Of a DNA stretch of 64,000 nucleotides, positions 34,738 through 42,784 are shown piece by piece; the first letter of the stretch is position 1; each line of letters opens with the position of its first letter. This DNA is from UBA2589 sp965223235 (GTDB lineage Bacteria > Gemmatimonadota > Gemmatimonadetes > Longimicrobiales > Gaopeijiaceae), in contig CBDCVV010000001.1 in assembly GCA_965223235.1 (NCBI GenBank), positions 21,490 to 85,489 on the forward strand, read 5' to 3'. Made by a program: the position numbers and the translations under genes. The notes below the pieces were generated by a model. It did no database searches. It was not told the DNA's origin and was given only the letters and a program-made list of their open reading frames with translations.

Positions 34738-35097
34738 ATGCGCGACCGTCTCCTTCACTTCCTGAATACGACACCCGGTTCTCGCTACGCTGCCTGGTAT
34801 CAAGGGGGTGAACCGGTGCTGTGCACCCAACCAGGCCTAGTCAACGCGAGCGCGTCGGAAAGTGACCGATACGAGGAGATTCTGGTCAACCCGACGATCC
34901 TATCGCTGCTGCGGCGACGTGGGGAAATCGACTGCGGCGGGCTGAGTCACGTCGTCATCCGGTACGGCGCGTTCCACCAGATTGTGGCGCCCGCCGGCAA
35001 AGGCCACGTGTCGGTGGCGTTCGAGCCGGATCACGACTTGGGTGACGCCGTGGCAGCGGTGCTCGACTTGGCCGAAGAAGCCGCGACTCGGTCGTAG
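34738..35097 (+). CDS. small uncharacterised protein after ADOP operon
   Basis: A 119-aa protein that starts at the base after the permease stop codon, so it is likely in the same operon. It is soluble with no signal peptide. Strand/helix patterning (YAAWYQGGEPVLCT, HVVIRYGAFHQIVAPAGKGHVSVAFEP, DLGDAVAAVLDLAEEA) could fit a roadblock/LC7 or profilin-like fold, but no diagnostic motif is seen. Function unknown. Confidence 0.5.
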   Translation: MRDRLLHFLNTTPGSRYAAWYQGGEPVLCTQPGLVNASASESDRYEEILVNPTILSLLRRRGEIDCGGLSHVVIRYGAFHQIVAPAGKGHVSVAFEPDHDLGDAVAAVLDLAEEAATRS

Positions 35098-35105
35098 AAG
35101 AAGAG

Positions 35106-35942
35106 TCAGAAGTCGAAGGTGAGGGTGTGTTCCGTCTGGCTCCCGGTGGTCGGGTCCCACAACCGAACGATCAAGGTTCGCGCCTCCGTGGCCCCCGCTG
35201 GGTACGCTTGATTGTACGCTTCGACCAAGGGCGTCAGGTCGAAGCGCCGGTCCGACGTGATGTAGGCATCACACGGATCGTCCGCGTCGTGGTGAGTGAT
35301 CGCCATGTTCACCTGGACCGGTGAAGACTCCATCCATCCGCCGAAGGCAACGGCATCCATGAGGTGCTCCTCGCACCCGCCGCCATACGACACGACCGCC
35401 TCCAACGTGTACCCGACGATGTCGACCTCATCGAGGGAGTAACTGTCTCGTTCGAGATCCGCGAGCGCACGGTCGGGGCGCACGAGGGCCGGGACCACGC
35501 CTCGACCAAGGGGCACAATCCGACCGATCGCAACGCTCAGCGCTTCGGGAATCTCGAGGGACGACCCACTTACCCGTGCACTCCTCCCTCCCCGCTCGTA
35601 CTCGAGTTCGTACATGACGTGGTCGCAGCAGGGCTCGTCGTATGAACCGGAGAGTCCGAAGACGTCTGCAGCTTCTAACCCGAGAGCCAGGTCGTTGAAC
35701 TGGTCTGGAGTGAGGCGTACGATCCGCTCGCCCGCAGTGAAGTCACAATGAGCGGTGCAGTGGACTCCAGTCACATCTCGGTCGTCGCCGTCGACTCGAA
35801 AGCTGAAGGATTGCCCGATCAGCCCACCGGAAATGGCCAACTCGAACGAGGCTAGTTGCGGATCGAAGGGACCGACGGCGCTCTCACACCCCGGGGTCGA
35901 AACACACGCAGCGAGAAGCAGTGCGGCAAGCGAAGGTCTCAT
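35106..35942 (-). CDS. secreted lipoprotein of unknown function
   Basis: A longer frame starts at 36023; the ATG at 35942 with GGGAG upstream begins a lipoprotein signal (LAALLLAACVSTPGC), giving 278 aa. The mature protein is beta-rich, contains a CCDH motif near the middle (YDEPCCDHVMYELEYERGG) and several further cysteines (HCTAHCDF, GGCEEH, DPCDAY) that may pair in the periplasm. No family recognised. It converges with the plus-strand small gene ending at 35097. Confidence 0.5.
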   Translation of the reverse strand: MRPSLAALLLAACVSTPGCESAVGPFDPQLASFELAISGGLIGQSFSFRVDGDDRDVTGVHCTAHCDFTAGERIVRLTPDQFNDLALGLEAADVFGLSGSYDEPCCDHVMYELEYERGGRSARVSGSSLEIPEALSVAIGRIVPLGRGVVPALVRPDRALADLERDSYSLDEVDIVGYTLEAVVSYGGGCEEHLMDAVAFGGWMESSPVQVNMAITHHDADDPCDAYITSDRRFDLTPLVEAYNQAYPAGATEARTLIVRLWDPTTGSQTEHTLTFDF

Positions 35943-36033
35943 GAGTGGCGCTCCCGAAGTCCGGCTGAGATCAAACAAGCCTCGATCGGAGAGGAAACGA
36001 CTCCGTGCCCCTCCATGTGACACCAGAGCGCTG

Positions 36034-37176
36034 CTACCCTCCTGCCCTCTCGCCTCTGACCTGCTCTATGAGCTGCCCGATCCATCCCAGAAAGCCCTCC
36101 GTGGGACCCTCTTCGTCGGTGGAGCCTGGGAAGTCTCCTTCGCCGAAGCGTTCGGCGAGCTCCGACGCGAGCGCCGCGTCTGTCACGTCGTCCCCGTCAC
36201 TGGTGTCGACCTGACCAACCAAAAGAGACCAGAACCGACGCTGCCCCGTGAAGAGGGTGGCATCGGTCGGCACAGGTCCGTGGCCTGGTATGTGTAGAGT
36301 CGCACCGCTTCCGGCGACGACATCGAGAGCCGTGGGCATGTCGGAGGCCCGCCCCTCGCCGAGGTATGGGAATCCATGCTCGATCAGATCCCCGGCATAC
36401 ACCACACTCGCGGCGGGTACGGACACGATTACGTCTCCGGGCGTGTGCGCGGGCGCGGGGAGCAGGTGCACTGTTACTCCCGAGCCCAAGTCGAGCTGCA
36501 CCAGGGATGAGACCTCATGGCTGGGAACTACCAGTCGGGTGCTTTCGAACGCGGCAATCCGTTCCTTGTCGGCGCTCAGGATCTCCTCAATCTGAACGTA
36601 CTCCTCAGGCTCGAGCTCTCGGCCAGAGTCGGTCTGCCCCGACTCTCTGAATCGCACGAGTCGTTCCTCTCGGTCTCGGAGGCGCGTCACCTCTTCTGCC
36701 AGTCGCTCCGCGCCTCGGTCGCGGATCAAAGCAGTAGTCTCGGGGTGCGCCCACACCCGGACATCCTCGAACGCATCGAGAAACGCTCGGGTGCCCCCAG
36801 TATGGTCCCAATGCCAGTGGCTGATCACCACATCTCGAACCGGTTTCGTCGTGATGCCGCGAACCACGGCGACGAGCTCGGCAGCGGCGACTTCCGTCTC
36901 GCGCGTGTCGACCACCAGGACCGTCGAGTCGCCCACAACAACAAGGGAGTTCGCGAAGAGCGTGTACGACTCGCTCGGAGTGACCGCGAAGACACCAGGA
37001 GCGAGCTCGGTCGTGCTCCACAAGCCTTGAGCGGCCGCGCACGCCTGGAGTGAAACGAGCAAACACCCGGTGGCAAGCGCGACACGCGAGATGGGTCTGA
37101 GAGGAGAATAGGTCACGGACAGTTCGAATCGCTTCGAGGTAGATGGGCCGCAGCCACGTACGGCCAGGGCTCTCAC
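36034..37176 (-). CDS. metallo-beta-lactamase-fold hydrolase, exported
   Basis: A 380-aa frame. The zinc ligands are clear: SHWHWDHTGG (His120, His122, Asp124, His125), then AHTPGD, YAGDLIEHG and IPGHGPV in the canonical order, which defines a dinuclear MBL-fold hydrolase. The N-terminus ends with a lipobox-like VSLQAC. A GTG at 37116 (residue 21) would place the signal peptide at the very start and may be the true start. An insertion of about 75 residues after the HxHxDH motif is helical and charged (RDREERLVRFRESGQ), like SoxH/quinoprotein-relay-associated MBLs. Substrate unknown. Confidence 0.78.
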   Translation of the reverse strand: MRALAVRGCGPSTSKRFELSVTYSPLRPISRVALATGCLLVSLQACAAAQGLWSTTELAPGVFAVTPSESYTLFANSLVVVGDSTVLVVDTRETEVAAAELVAVVRGITTKPVRDVVISHWHWDHTGGTRAFLDAFEDVRVWAHPETTALIRDRGAERLAEEVTRLRDREERLVRFRESGQTDSGRELEPEEYVQIEEILSADKERIAAFESTRLVVPSHEVSSLVQLDLGSGVTVHLLPAPAHTPGDVIVSVPAASVVYAGDLIEHGFPYLGEGRASDMPTALDVVAGSGATLHIPGHGPVPTDATLFTGQRRFWSLLVGQVDTSDGDDVTDAALASELAERFGEGDFPGSTDEEGPTEGFLGWIGQLIEQVRGERAGG

Positions 37177-37245
37177 CCGTTACCGGCGAGGCGGTGACCC
37201 TCGAAGCCCTCTCGATCCTGTTGGTCGCGTCTGCTCTCGTTAGCG

Positions 37246-37470
37246 TCAGTCGTTCCGCCACCTGATCTGGAACTCGACTTCCTCGGTCGACCCATCCCGC
37301 TCGTGCTCCACGGAAATCGTGGCATCGGGCGGGACGGAGACTCGCTCCCCATCGACCTGAATTCGAAACCGTTGGTCATTCTCGATCGCGTCGGCGAGTC
37401 GTCGCAGCTTCGAAACGAACTGCTTCGCCGAATACGTCTTCTCCACGTCTCGCGACTTCTTCTTGGCCAT
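37246..37470 (-). CDS. amphi-Trp domain protein
   Basis: A 74-aa protein with the small amphi-Trp domain: KTYSAKQFVSKLRRLADAIENDQRFRIQVDGERVSVPPDATISVEHER followed by VEFQIRWRND, with the characteristic amphipathic final strand ending in Trp. It is cytoplasmic, of unknown function, and often solitary. It is divergent from the YCII gene; the gap of 110 bases holds the promoters. Confidence 0.8.
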   Translation of the reverse strand: MAKKKSRDVEKTYSAKQFVSKLRRLADAIENDQRFRIQVDGERVSVPPDATISVEHERDGSTEEVEFQIRWRND

Positions 37471-37580
37471 TTGGAGCCACCTGTCCTAATTGTCGATGCT
37501 CATCCGTCACGGTCATGATCTACACATTAACTGGTGGCGGGCCAGGGTCACTCCTGGGGCCACCCTACACGGAGCAATTG

Positions 37581-37937
37581 ATGAAAGACTTCCTCCTCCT
37601 CTTCGAGGGCGGTGACTCCAGCTGGGCCGAGACCGCGACTCCCGACGAGATCAAGAACGTCATGGACCAATGGGGTGCGTGGTTCCAGGAACTCGAAGCG
37701 TCGGGGCACCTACGTAACCCCGGGGCCGCGCTCGCACCCGGCGGCGCGGTCCTGAGCACGGGCTCGAACGGGATCGAGACGGACTTGAGCCTTTCCGAGG
37801 TAAAGGAGCTCATCGGCGGATTCACGGTAATCGCGGCGGAGTCGCTCGATCAGGCCGCCGAAGTCGCGAAAGGCACGCCCTTCTTGAAGAACAATCCATC
37901 CGGGACGGTGACCGTCCGCCCCGTAATGCAGATGTAA
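37581..37937 (+). CDS. YCII/DGPF-domain protein
   Basis: The ATG at 37581 has GGAG 6 bases upstream and gives 118 aa, the normal YCII size (a frame from 37515 exists). The sequence MKDFLLLFEGGDSSWAETATPDEIKNVMDQWGAWFQELEASGHL, then GFTVIAAESLDQAAEVAKGTPFL, is typical of YCII/DGPF proteins with a ferredoxin-like fold. Tail-to-tail with the ECF42-type sigma factor with one base between stops. ECF42 sigma factors are known to co-occur with DGPF proteins, so this is probably the functional partner. Confidence 0.85.
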   Translation: MKDFLLLFEGGDSSWAETATPDEIKNVMDQWGAWFQELEASGHLRNPGAALAPGGAVLSTGSNGIETDLSLSEVKELIGGFTVIAAESLDQAAEVAKGTPFLKNNPSGTVTVRPVMQM

Positions 37938-37938
37938 T

Positions 37939-39210
37939 TCAAGGGACGATCTCCTCCGAGTTCCGTTCGAACTGGGCCTCGATGAGTCGGCGCTCGTGCT
38001 CGCTCCCCGCTTGCGCGAGCGCCGTTTCGAGGAACGTCCTGCCCTCGTCGATCCGCCCGGCTCTCGAGTAGAGGTTCGCGAGCGTTGCCGCGACCACGTG
38101 CGAGTGCGGAAGCTCCCGCTGCTCCGCGATCTCCCGCACCATCTCGAGTGCGGCGTCGGGTCCGTCGCGGTACGAGATCGCCACCGCCCGGTTGAGACGA
38201 GTCAGCGCTGTGGGAGCGATGTCGAGCAGTCGGTCGTACAGGTTGCATATCGACTCCCAATCCGTTTCGTCGAAGGTGCGTGCGCCACAGTGGCGCGCCG
38301 CGATCGCTGCTTCGAGGTGATACGGACCTGCCTGCACCGCGTCCATCTGTGACGACCGTCGGAGCAAACCGAAGCCGCGGTCGATCAGGGTCCGACTCCA
38401 GCGTCGTCGATCTTGTCGGTCGAGCGGGACGAGCCCCCCTGAGGCATCGAGACGCGCGTCGAGACGGGCCGAAGCGAAAGTCATCAACGCCAGAAGCGCC
38501 ACCGTTTCGCTATTCCCGATCGTGGGCGCGGAAACCAGCAGCCTCGTCATCGCCACGGCGTCCGAACAGACATGCTCGAGGATCGGTTCTCCAGAGGTAG
38601 AGTAGAAGCCCTCGTTGAAGAGCAAATAGAGCACGGTATGAGCCGTCGAGCGCGCCTGGGGGAGTTCTTCAGCTGAAGGAAGGACGAAGTCGTGATGCTC
38701 GAGCGCCTTCCGAGTCCGATACAATCTCTTGTGGATCGTCGACGGAGTGGTCAGAAGCGCACTCGCGATCGCGGGGACCGGGAGTCCACACAACGTCTTG
38801 AGAATCAGGGGAATTCGGTTCTCGGGCGCGATCTTCGGCGCGCAACACATAAAGATCATCTTCAGCTGGTCATCGTGTGCCCAGTCGTCGTGAAACGCCT
38901 CGTCGACCGTCCGCGACATCGTCCACTCCGAGTCGAGGAAGCGTGCGAGATCCGGCGCGAACGTCGTCCGAGTGCGCTCCCGGCGTATGGCGTCGATCGC
39001 TCGGTTCTTGGCCGCTGTGATGAGCCATCCTTCCGGGTTCTCAGGAACCCCGGTCGAACGCCACCGCTCCAGAGCAACCGCGAACGCCTCTTGGAGGACA
39101 TCCTCTGCGAGATCGAGATTCGGCGGCCCAAGCACTCTGGTAAGAACAGAAATCAGCCGGCGCGCTTCACGTCGGTAGATCGCATCCAGTCGATCCTCGA
39201 CGTTCTGCAT
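37939..39210 (-). CDS. ECF42-like RNA polymerase sigma factor with C-terminal helical extension
   Basis: The ATG at 39210 is preferred over 39246, giving 423 aa. The sigma-2 region is DAIYRREARRLISVLTRVLGPPNLDLAEDVLQEAFAVALERW; sigma-4 is ENRIPLILKTLCGLPVPAIASALLTTPSTIHKRLYRTRK. A TPR-like C-terminal extension of about 200 residues (LLFNEGFYS, NRAVAISYRDGPDAALEMV, LANLYSRAGRIDEGRTFLETAL) follows. This length and tail match ECF group 42, which lack anti-sigma factors and are thought to be regulated through the tail. The YCII gene downstream is the expected companion. Confidence 0.88.
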   Translation of the reverse strand: MQNVEDRLDAIYRREARRLISVLTRVLGPPNLDLAEDVLQEAFAVALERWRSTGVPENPEGWLITAAKNRAIDAIRRERTRTTFAPDLARFLDSEWTMSRTVDEAFHDDWAHDDQLKMIFMCCAPKIAPENRIPLILKTLCGLPVPAIASALLTTPSTIHKRLYRTRKALEHHDFVLPSAEELPQARSTAHTVLYLLFNEGFYSTSGEPILEHVCSDAVAMTRLLVSAPTIGNSETVALLALMTFASARLDARLDASGGLVPLDRQDRRRWSRTLIDRGFGLLRRSSQMDAVQAGPYHLEAAIAARHCGARTFDETDWESICNLYDRLLDIAPTALTRLNRAVAISYRDGPDAALEMVREIAEQRELPHSHVVAATLANLYSRAGRIDEGRTFLETALAQAGSEHERRLIEAQFERNSEEIVP

Positions 39211-39339
39211 AGCTCCTCGGTCCGTCTCGAGTGGTAGAGAGGTCAACCGTTGACGGGTCTACCAGGTTGACACGCCAAAGCCCGGAGTCCCTTCTTTGAT
39301 GGATAACAAGCGCCCCCCCACCTAACCGGAGTCAAGGAG
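39211..39339. promoter_or_regulatory. divergent intergenic region, sigma factor / porin operon
   Basis: This 129-base gap separates the minus-strand sigma gene from the plus-strand porin operon. No clear motif beyond general promoter space; CCACCTAACCGGAGTCAAGGAG provides a ribosome-binding site just before the porin. Confidence 0.3.
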
Positions 39340-40452
39340 ATGCGGCCCCCGCCCCCGCAATCCGACGTCGACGATTCAGATGCGGTGAGACTCGTCCAAC
39401 ACCTCAGGGCACGGCTTACACGAAGCCCCGCGAAAAGGTTGGCCGGCTTCATTGGTCTCGCCGTCGCTCTTGCCACCCCGAATCTGGTCGCCGGTCAGGA
39501 ATCGTTGCGAGTCCGCGGCTTCGCGGAGGTGGGCGCTCAAATGGTCTCGGGCGATGAGCCGGCGAGCTTCTTCCTCGGCCAGTACGACATGTATACGAGT
39601 GGCGTACTCTCTGACAAGCTCGACTTCTTGTCCGAGATCGTCATCGAGTTCGAGGACGAGGCTTTCATCGACCTCGAACGCCTCTGGGTTCGATACGCGC
39701 TCACCGACCAGCTCTCTCTTTCGGGCGGCAAGTTCCACACGCCGATCGGGTACTGGAACCGCGCCTATCACCACGGGGGGCTGATTCAGCCATCTCTGGA
39801 ACGGCCCCTCATCATGGCGTTCGAGGACGAGGGAGGACAATTCCCGGTTCACACGACCGGGGTCCTCTTAGAGGGCTCCAATCTCGGCTCCGCCGAGTTT
39901 GGCTTCGAGCTCATGGTGAGCAACGGTCTCGGGGCGCCCACCGCCGAAGACAACAACTCGGGTAAGGCCGTCAGTGGGCGGGTATCGGCCCGACCGTCCA
40001 CCGCTCTGAACCTCGGCGCCTCGATGTACCGCGAAACGATTCGGGCAGGGACAGATCGCCCGGACGAGTCCGCACTTCCGGAGGATGTCGAGCAGACGAT
40101 CTTCGGTTTCGATGTCCAGGCCGGAGATGGCCCCTTCGACCTTTGGAGCGAGGTCGTCTGGTCGAAGAGCGAAGCAGAGGGCGCTGCGGAGGCCACGACC
40201 ACGTGGGGGTACTTCGCAATCGGAGCCTTCGCGGCCACGGACCGGCTTTCTCCATACGTGAAGGTCGACGAGCGTCGCATCGGAGCCGCTGACCCGTACT
40301 ACGTGGGGCCCGACGTTCGCATGCTGGCAGCGGGAGTGCGGTACGACCTGAGCATACAGGCGGCGCTCAAAGCGGAGCTCCGCCAAACGAGTCTGGGCGA
40401 GGGCTTCGATGACGTGACGGCGCTGTACTTGCGGGTCAACATCGGATGGTAG
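39340..40452 (+). CDS. outer-membrane porin-like beta-barrel protein
   Basis: A 370-aa protein with an unusually long N-terminal region before the signal helix (LAGFIGLAVALATPNLVAGQ). The mature body shows alternating beta strands with frequent aromatics and Gly, for example RVRGFAEVGAQMVSGDEPASFFLGQYDMY, LSDKLDFLSEIVIEFED, DQLSLSGGKFHTPIGYWNRAYHHGG and a C-terminal strand ending ALYLRVNIGW, the usual terminal Trp/Phe of outer-membrane barrels. It resembles phosphate/phosphonate-type porins. It overlaps the PstS-like gene by 7 bases, forming a three-gene operon with a sensor kinase. Confidence 0.78.
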   Translation: MRPPPPQSDVDDSDAVRLVQHLRARLTRSPAKRLAGFIGLAVALATPNLVAGQESLRVRGFAEVGAQMVSGDEPASFFLGQYDMYTSGVLSDKLDFLSEIVIEFEDEAFIDLERLWVRYALTDQLSLSGGKFHTPIGYWNRAYHHGGLIQPSLERPLIMAFEDEGGQFPVHTTGVLLEGSNLGSAEFGFELMVSNGLGAPTAEDNNSGKAVSGRVSARPSTALNLGASMYRETIRAGTDRPDESALPEDVEQTIFGFDVQAGDGPFDLWSEVVWSKSEAEGAAEATTTWGYFAIGAFAATDRLSPYVKVDERRIGAADPYYVGPDVRMLAAGVRYDLSIQAALKAELRQTSLGEGFDDVTALYLRVNIGW

Positions 40453-40910
40453 GCCGGTCGAGGGGAGTGGCCATCTGGCTCGCCGCCGGGATCGTGTCGA
40501 TGGGCGGAGCCGCGGAGTCGACGTCGGCACAGACCGAAACGGTGCACGTCATCGTGCACGCCGACAGCCCGATCGATTCGCTCACCGTTCAGGAAGTGCG
40601 ACAGATCTTCACGGCTCGACGCCTCCGGTACGGTGACGTTCGCTTGGTCGTCGCACTGAACCCCAACGACCCCGACATCTACGCGTCTTTCGCGCGGGCG
40701 CTCACGGGCAGATCGTCTCGAGCCCTGGGGCTCCTCTGGCTGGAGGCGGGTTTCCGCAACGCGGCACCCGACCCCGTGCTCGTGCGCGACGAGGCCGAGA
40801 TGATCACCTACGTCGAGTCCACCCCATCCGCGGTGGGGTACGCCTCTCCGGGAGCACTCCCACCCACCGTCCGCGTCGTAGGTGCACTCACCTTAACCGA
40901 TGACCGATAG
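40446..40910 (+). CDS. short PstS-like periplasmic phosphate/oxyanion-binding protein
   Basis: A 154-aa protein with signal peptide (WLAAGIVSMGG..TSAQ). The body matches the N-terminal lobe of PstS-like binding proteins: VIVHADSPIDSLTVQEVRQIFTARRLRYGDV, PNDPDIYASFARALTGRSS, VRDEAEMITYVESTPSAVGYASPGALP. It is much shorter than full PstS (about 320 aa), one lobe or a minimal version. It lies between a porin and a hybrid kinase with overlaps on both sides (7 and 11 bases), so it likely presents a ligand such as phosphate to that kinase. No ABC genes are present. Confidence 0.8.
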   Translation: MVGRSRGVAIWLAAGIVSMGGAAESTSAQTETVHVIVHADSPIDSLTVQEVRQIFTARRLRYGDVRLVVALNPNDPDIYASFARALTGRSSRALGLLWLEAGFRNAAPDPVLVRDEAEMITYVESTPSAVGYASPGALPPTVRVVGALTLTDDR

Positions 40911-42780
40911 CGAGGGGACGAGCCCCGTCCCCTCTCCAGAGTCGGCATCGGTCGGGTCTTCAGCACGGATCCGGAGTCTCACGCTAATCTCTGCGTTGGT
41001 CCTCGTCGCGTCGGCCACGGCCGTCGGCGTCTTCGCTACGCTCAATCGACGCGCCGCGATCGCGGCTATGACCGAGCAGATGGATGCGTTTGTTCGGGTC
41101 ACGGTCGGAACGGTAGAGATCGGCCTCTCATCCGGACAAGTCGGAGAGGTCCGGTCGTTCCTGACTTCACTCTCCGAGAGTCCACTCTTCGGAGGCGCGA
41201 CGCTCTTCTCCGAGGACTTCCGACCGATTCTCAGCATACCCGAAGACTTCTACATCGGTGAACAGCGTCGCGCCCGAGTCATGGAGATCGGTGAGCTGAG
41301 CGAGGGCTCGCTCACCTACCGGGCAGCCTCACTCGCGGAAGACGACGGAGAGGTACTGGGCCACCTCGTCATCGCCGTCTCACGGGAGCCATTGGAGGAG
41401 GGTGCACGCCAGGCCCTTCTCGGGATGCTCTTGGCCGGTTCTCTGCTCTTGCTGCCCACCGTCGGCGCCATCGGTTGGCTACTGACACGGATGGAGAGAG
41501 AGCTCCGCAGTCAGGAGGGTCGCCTCCGAGAGGCTCAGCGCGAAATCGAGATCCAGGCGCAGCTGCGAAGATCGCAGGAAGAGAAAGCGTCGCTGGAAGC
41601 GCGACTGCGGCACTCGCAGAAGATGGAGACGTTAGGCACGCTCGCGGGTGGTATCGCTCACGACTTCAACAACCTCCTCACGCCGATCATCGGGTTCGCC
41701 GACGTCGCCCAAGACGAGGTGGCGGAGTCGAGCTCCATTCGATCGGACCTCGAGAAGATCACGCACTCAGCCCTGCGAGCCCGTGACCTCGTGTCTCAGC
41801 TCTTGGCGTTCTCGAGGCAGCAGGAGCAGGACTTCAAGAGTTGTCGACCCCAAGACATCGTCTCCGAGGTATTGCAACTCATCCCCATGATGGTGCCGTC
41901 GACATTGGACGTCCATTCCGAGGTCGACGAGAACAGCCCGCGCATATATGCGGATCCTGCCCAGATCCATCAGGTTCTCATGAATCTGTGTATCAATGCG
42001 TCGCACGCCGTCGGATCCAGACCCGGAACTCTCTTCGTAGGACTCGAATCCTGCACGGTAGTCGACGGCGCGCTCCTGGCGCGTAACCCGTCGGCAGAAC
42101 CCGGTTCATTCGTCAAGATCACGACGCGGGATACTGGCGTGGGGATGGACGCCGAGACTGCTTCCCGGATCTTCGAGCCGTTCTATACGACGAAGAAGGT
42201 CGGTGAAGGGACGGGGCTGGGGCTATCCGTGGCACACGGCATCATCACCGCACACAGGGGGATGATCACCGTCGACAGCGAAGTGGGCCGCGGTACCACA
42301 ATTGAAGTCTATCTGCCGACGATGGACGCAGATGCCGCCGCCGAGATCAGCGACGGTACGGCTACTGGCGTCGCGCACGAGGTGTTGAAGGATGGAGGCG
42401 AGGCCCGAGGGCGCGTTATGATCGTCGACGACGAAGTCGCCGTCGGCACCTACATGGCGAGGGTCTTGGAGCGCTTCGGGTACCAAGTCGAGACCTTCTC
42501 GGACCCCGAAGCCGCACGAGCCGACTTCGCCGCCAACCCCGGGGCGTGGGACCTCGTCTTGACCGACCAGACGATGCCGCACCTGTCAGGCTTGGACCTC
42601 GCCCGACAGATCAAGGAAGTGCGTCACGACATCCCGATTCTGATCGCGACCGGATACAGCCGCGATATCGAAGCCGGTCACTGGCGAGCTGCAGGGATCT
42701 CAGGAGTGCTCGCCAAACCCATCGGCATGCGGGACCTCGTGGATGCCGTCGAAGAAGTGCTGGAAGGGCCGGGAAGCTAA
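40900..42780 (+). CDS. hybrid sensor histidine kinase with C-terminal receiver
   Basis: A 626-aa protein. Membrane helices at about 26-46 and 173-196 bracket a periplasmic sensor domain of about 125 residues. Then comes a coiled-coil (REAQREIEIQAQLRRSQEEKA), HisKA with LAGGIAHDFNNLL (His254), a HATPase (N-box near 355-372, DTGVGM, GEGTGLGLS) and a receiver with DD at 510-511 and Asp556 (LVLTDQTMPHLSG). This is the CckA/NtrB-like DFNN subclass. It overlaps the PstS-like gene by 11 bases, so the periplasmic domain probably senses that protein or its ligand. The output regulator is elsewhere. Confidence 0.9.
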   Translation: MTDSEGTSPVPSPESASVGSSARIRSLTLISALVLVASATAVGVFATLNRRAAIAAMTEQMDAFVRVTVGTVEIGLSSGQVGEVRSFLTSLSESPLFGGATLFSEDFRPILSIPEDFYIGEQRRARVMEIGELSEGSLTYRAASLAEDDGEVLGHLVIAVSREPLEEGARQALLGMLLAGSLLLLPTVGAIGWLLTRMERELRSQEGRLREAQREIEIQAQLRRSQEEKASLEARLRHSQKMETLGTLAGGIAHDFNNLLTPIIGFADVAQDEVAESSSIRSDLEKITHSALRARDLVSQLLAFSRQQEQDFKSCRPQDIVSEVLQLIPMMVPSTLDVHSEVDENSPRIYADPAQIHQVLMNLCINASHAVGSRPGTLFVGLESCTVVDGALLARNPSAEPGSFVKITTRDTGVGMDAETASRIFEPFYTTKKVGEGTGLGLSVAHGIITAHRGMITVDSEVGRGTTIEVYLPTMDADAAAEISDGTATGVAHEVLKDGGEARGRVMIVDDEVAVGTYMARVLERFGYQVETFSDPEAARADFAANPGAWDLVLTDQTMPHLSGLDLARQIKEVRHDIPILIATGYSRDIEAGHWRAAGISGVLAKPIGMRDLVDAVEEVLEGPGS

Positions 42781-42784
42781 GCGC

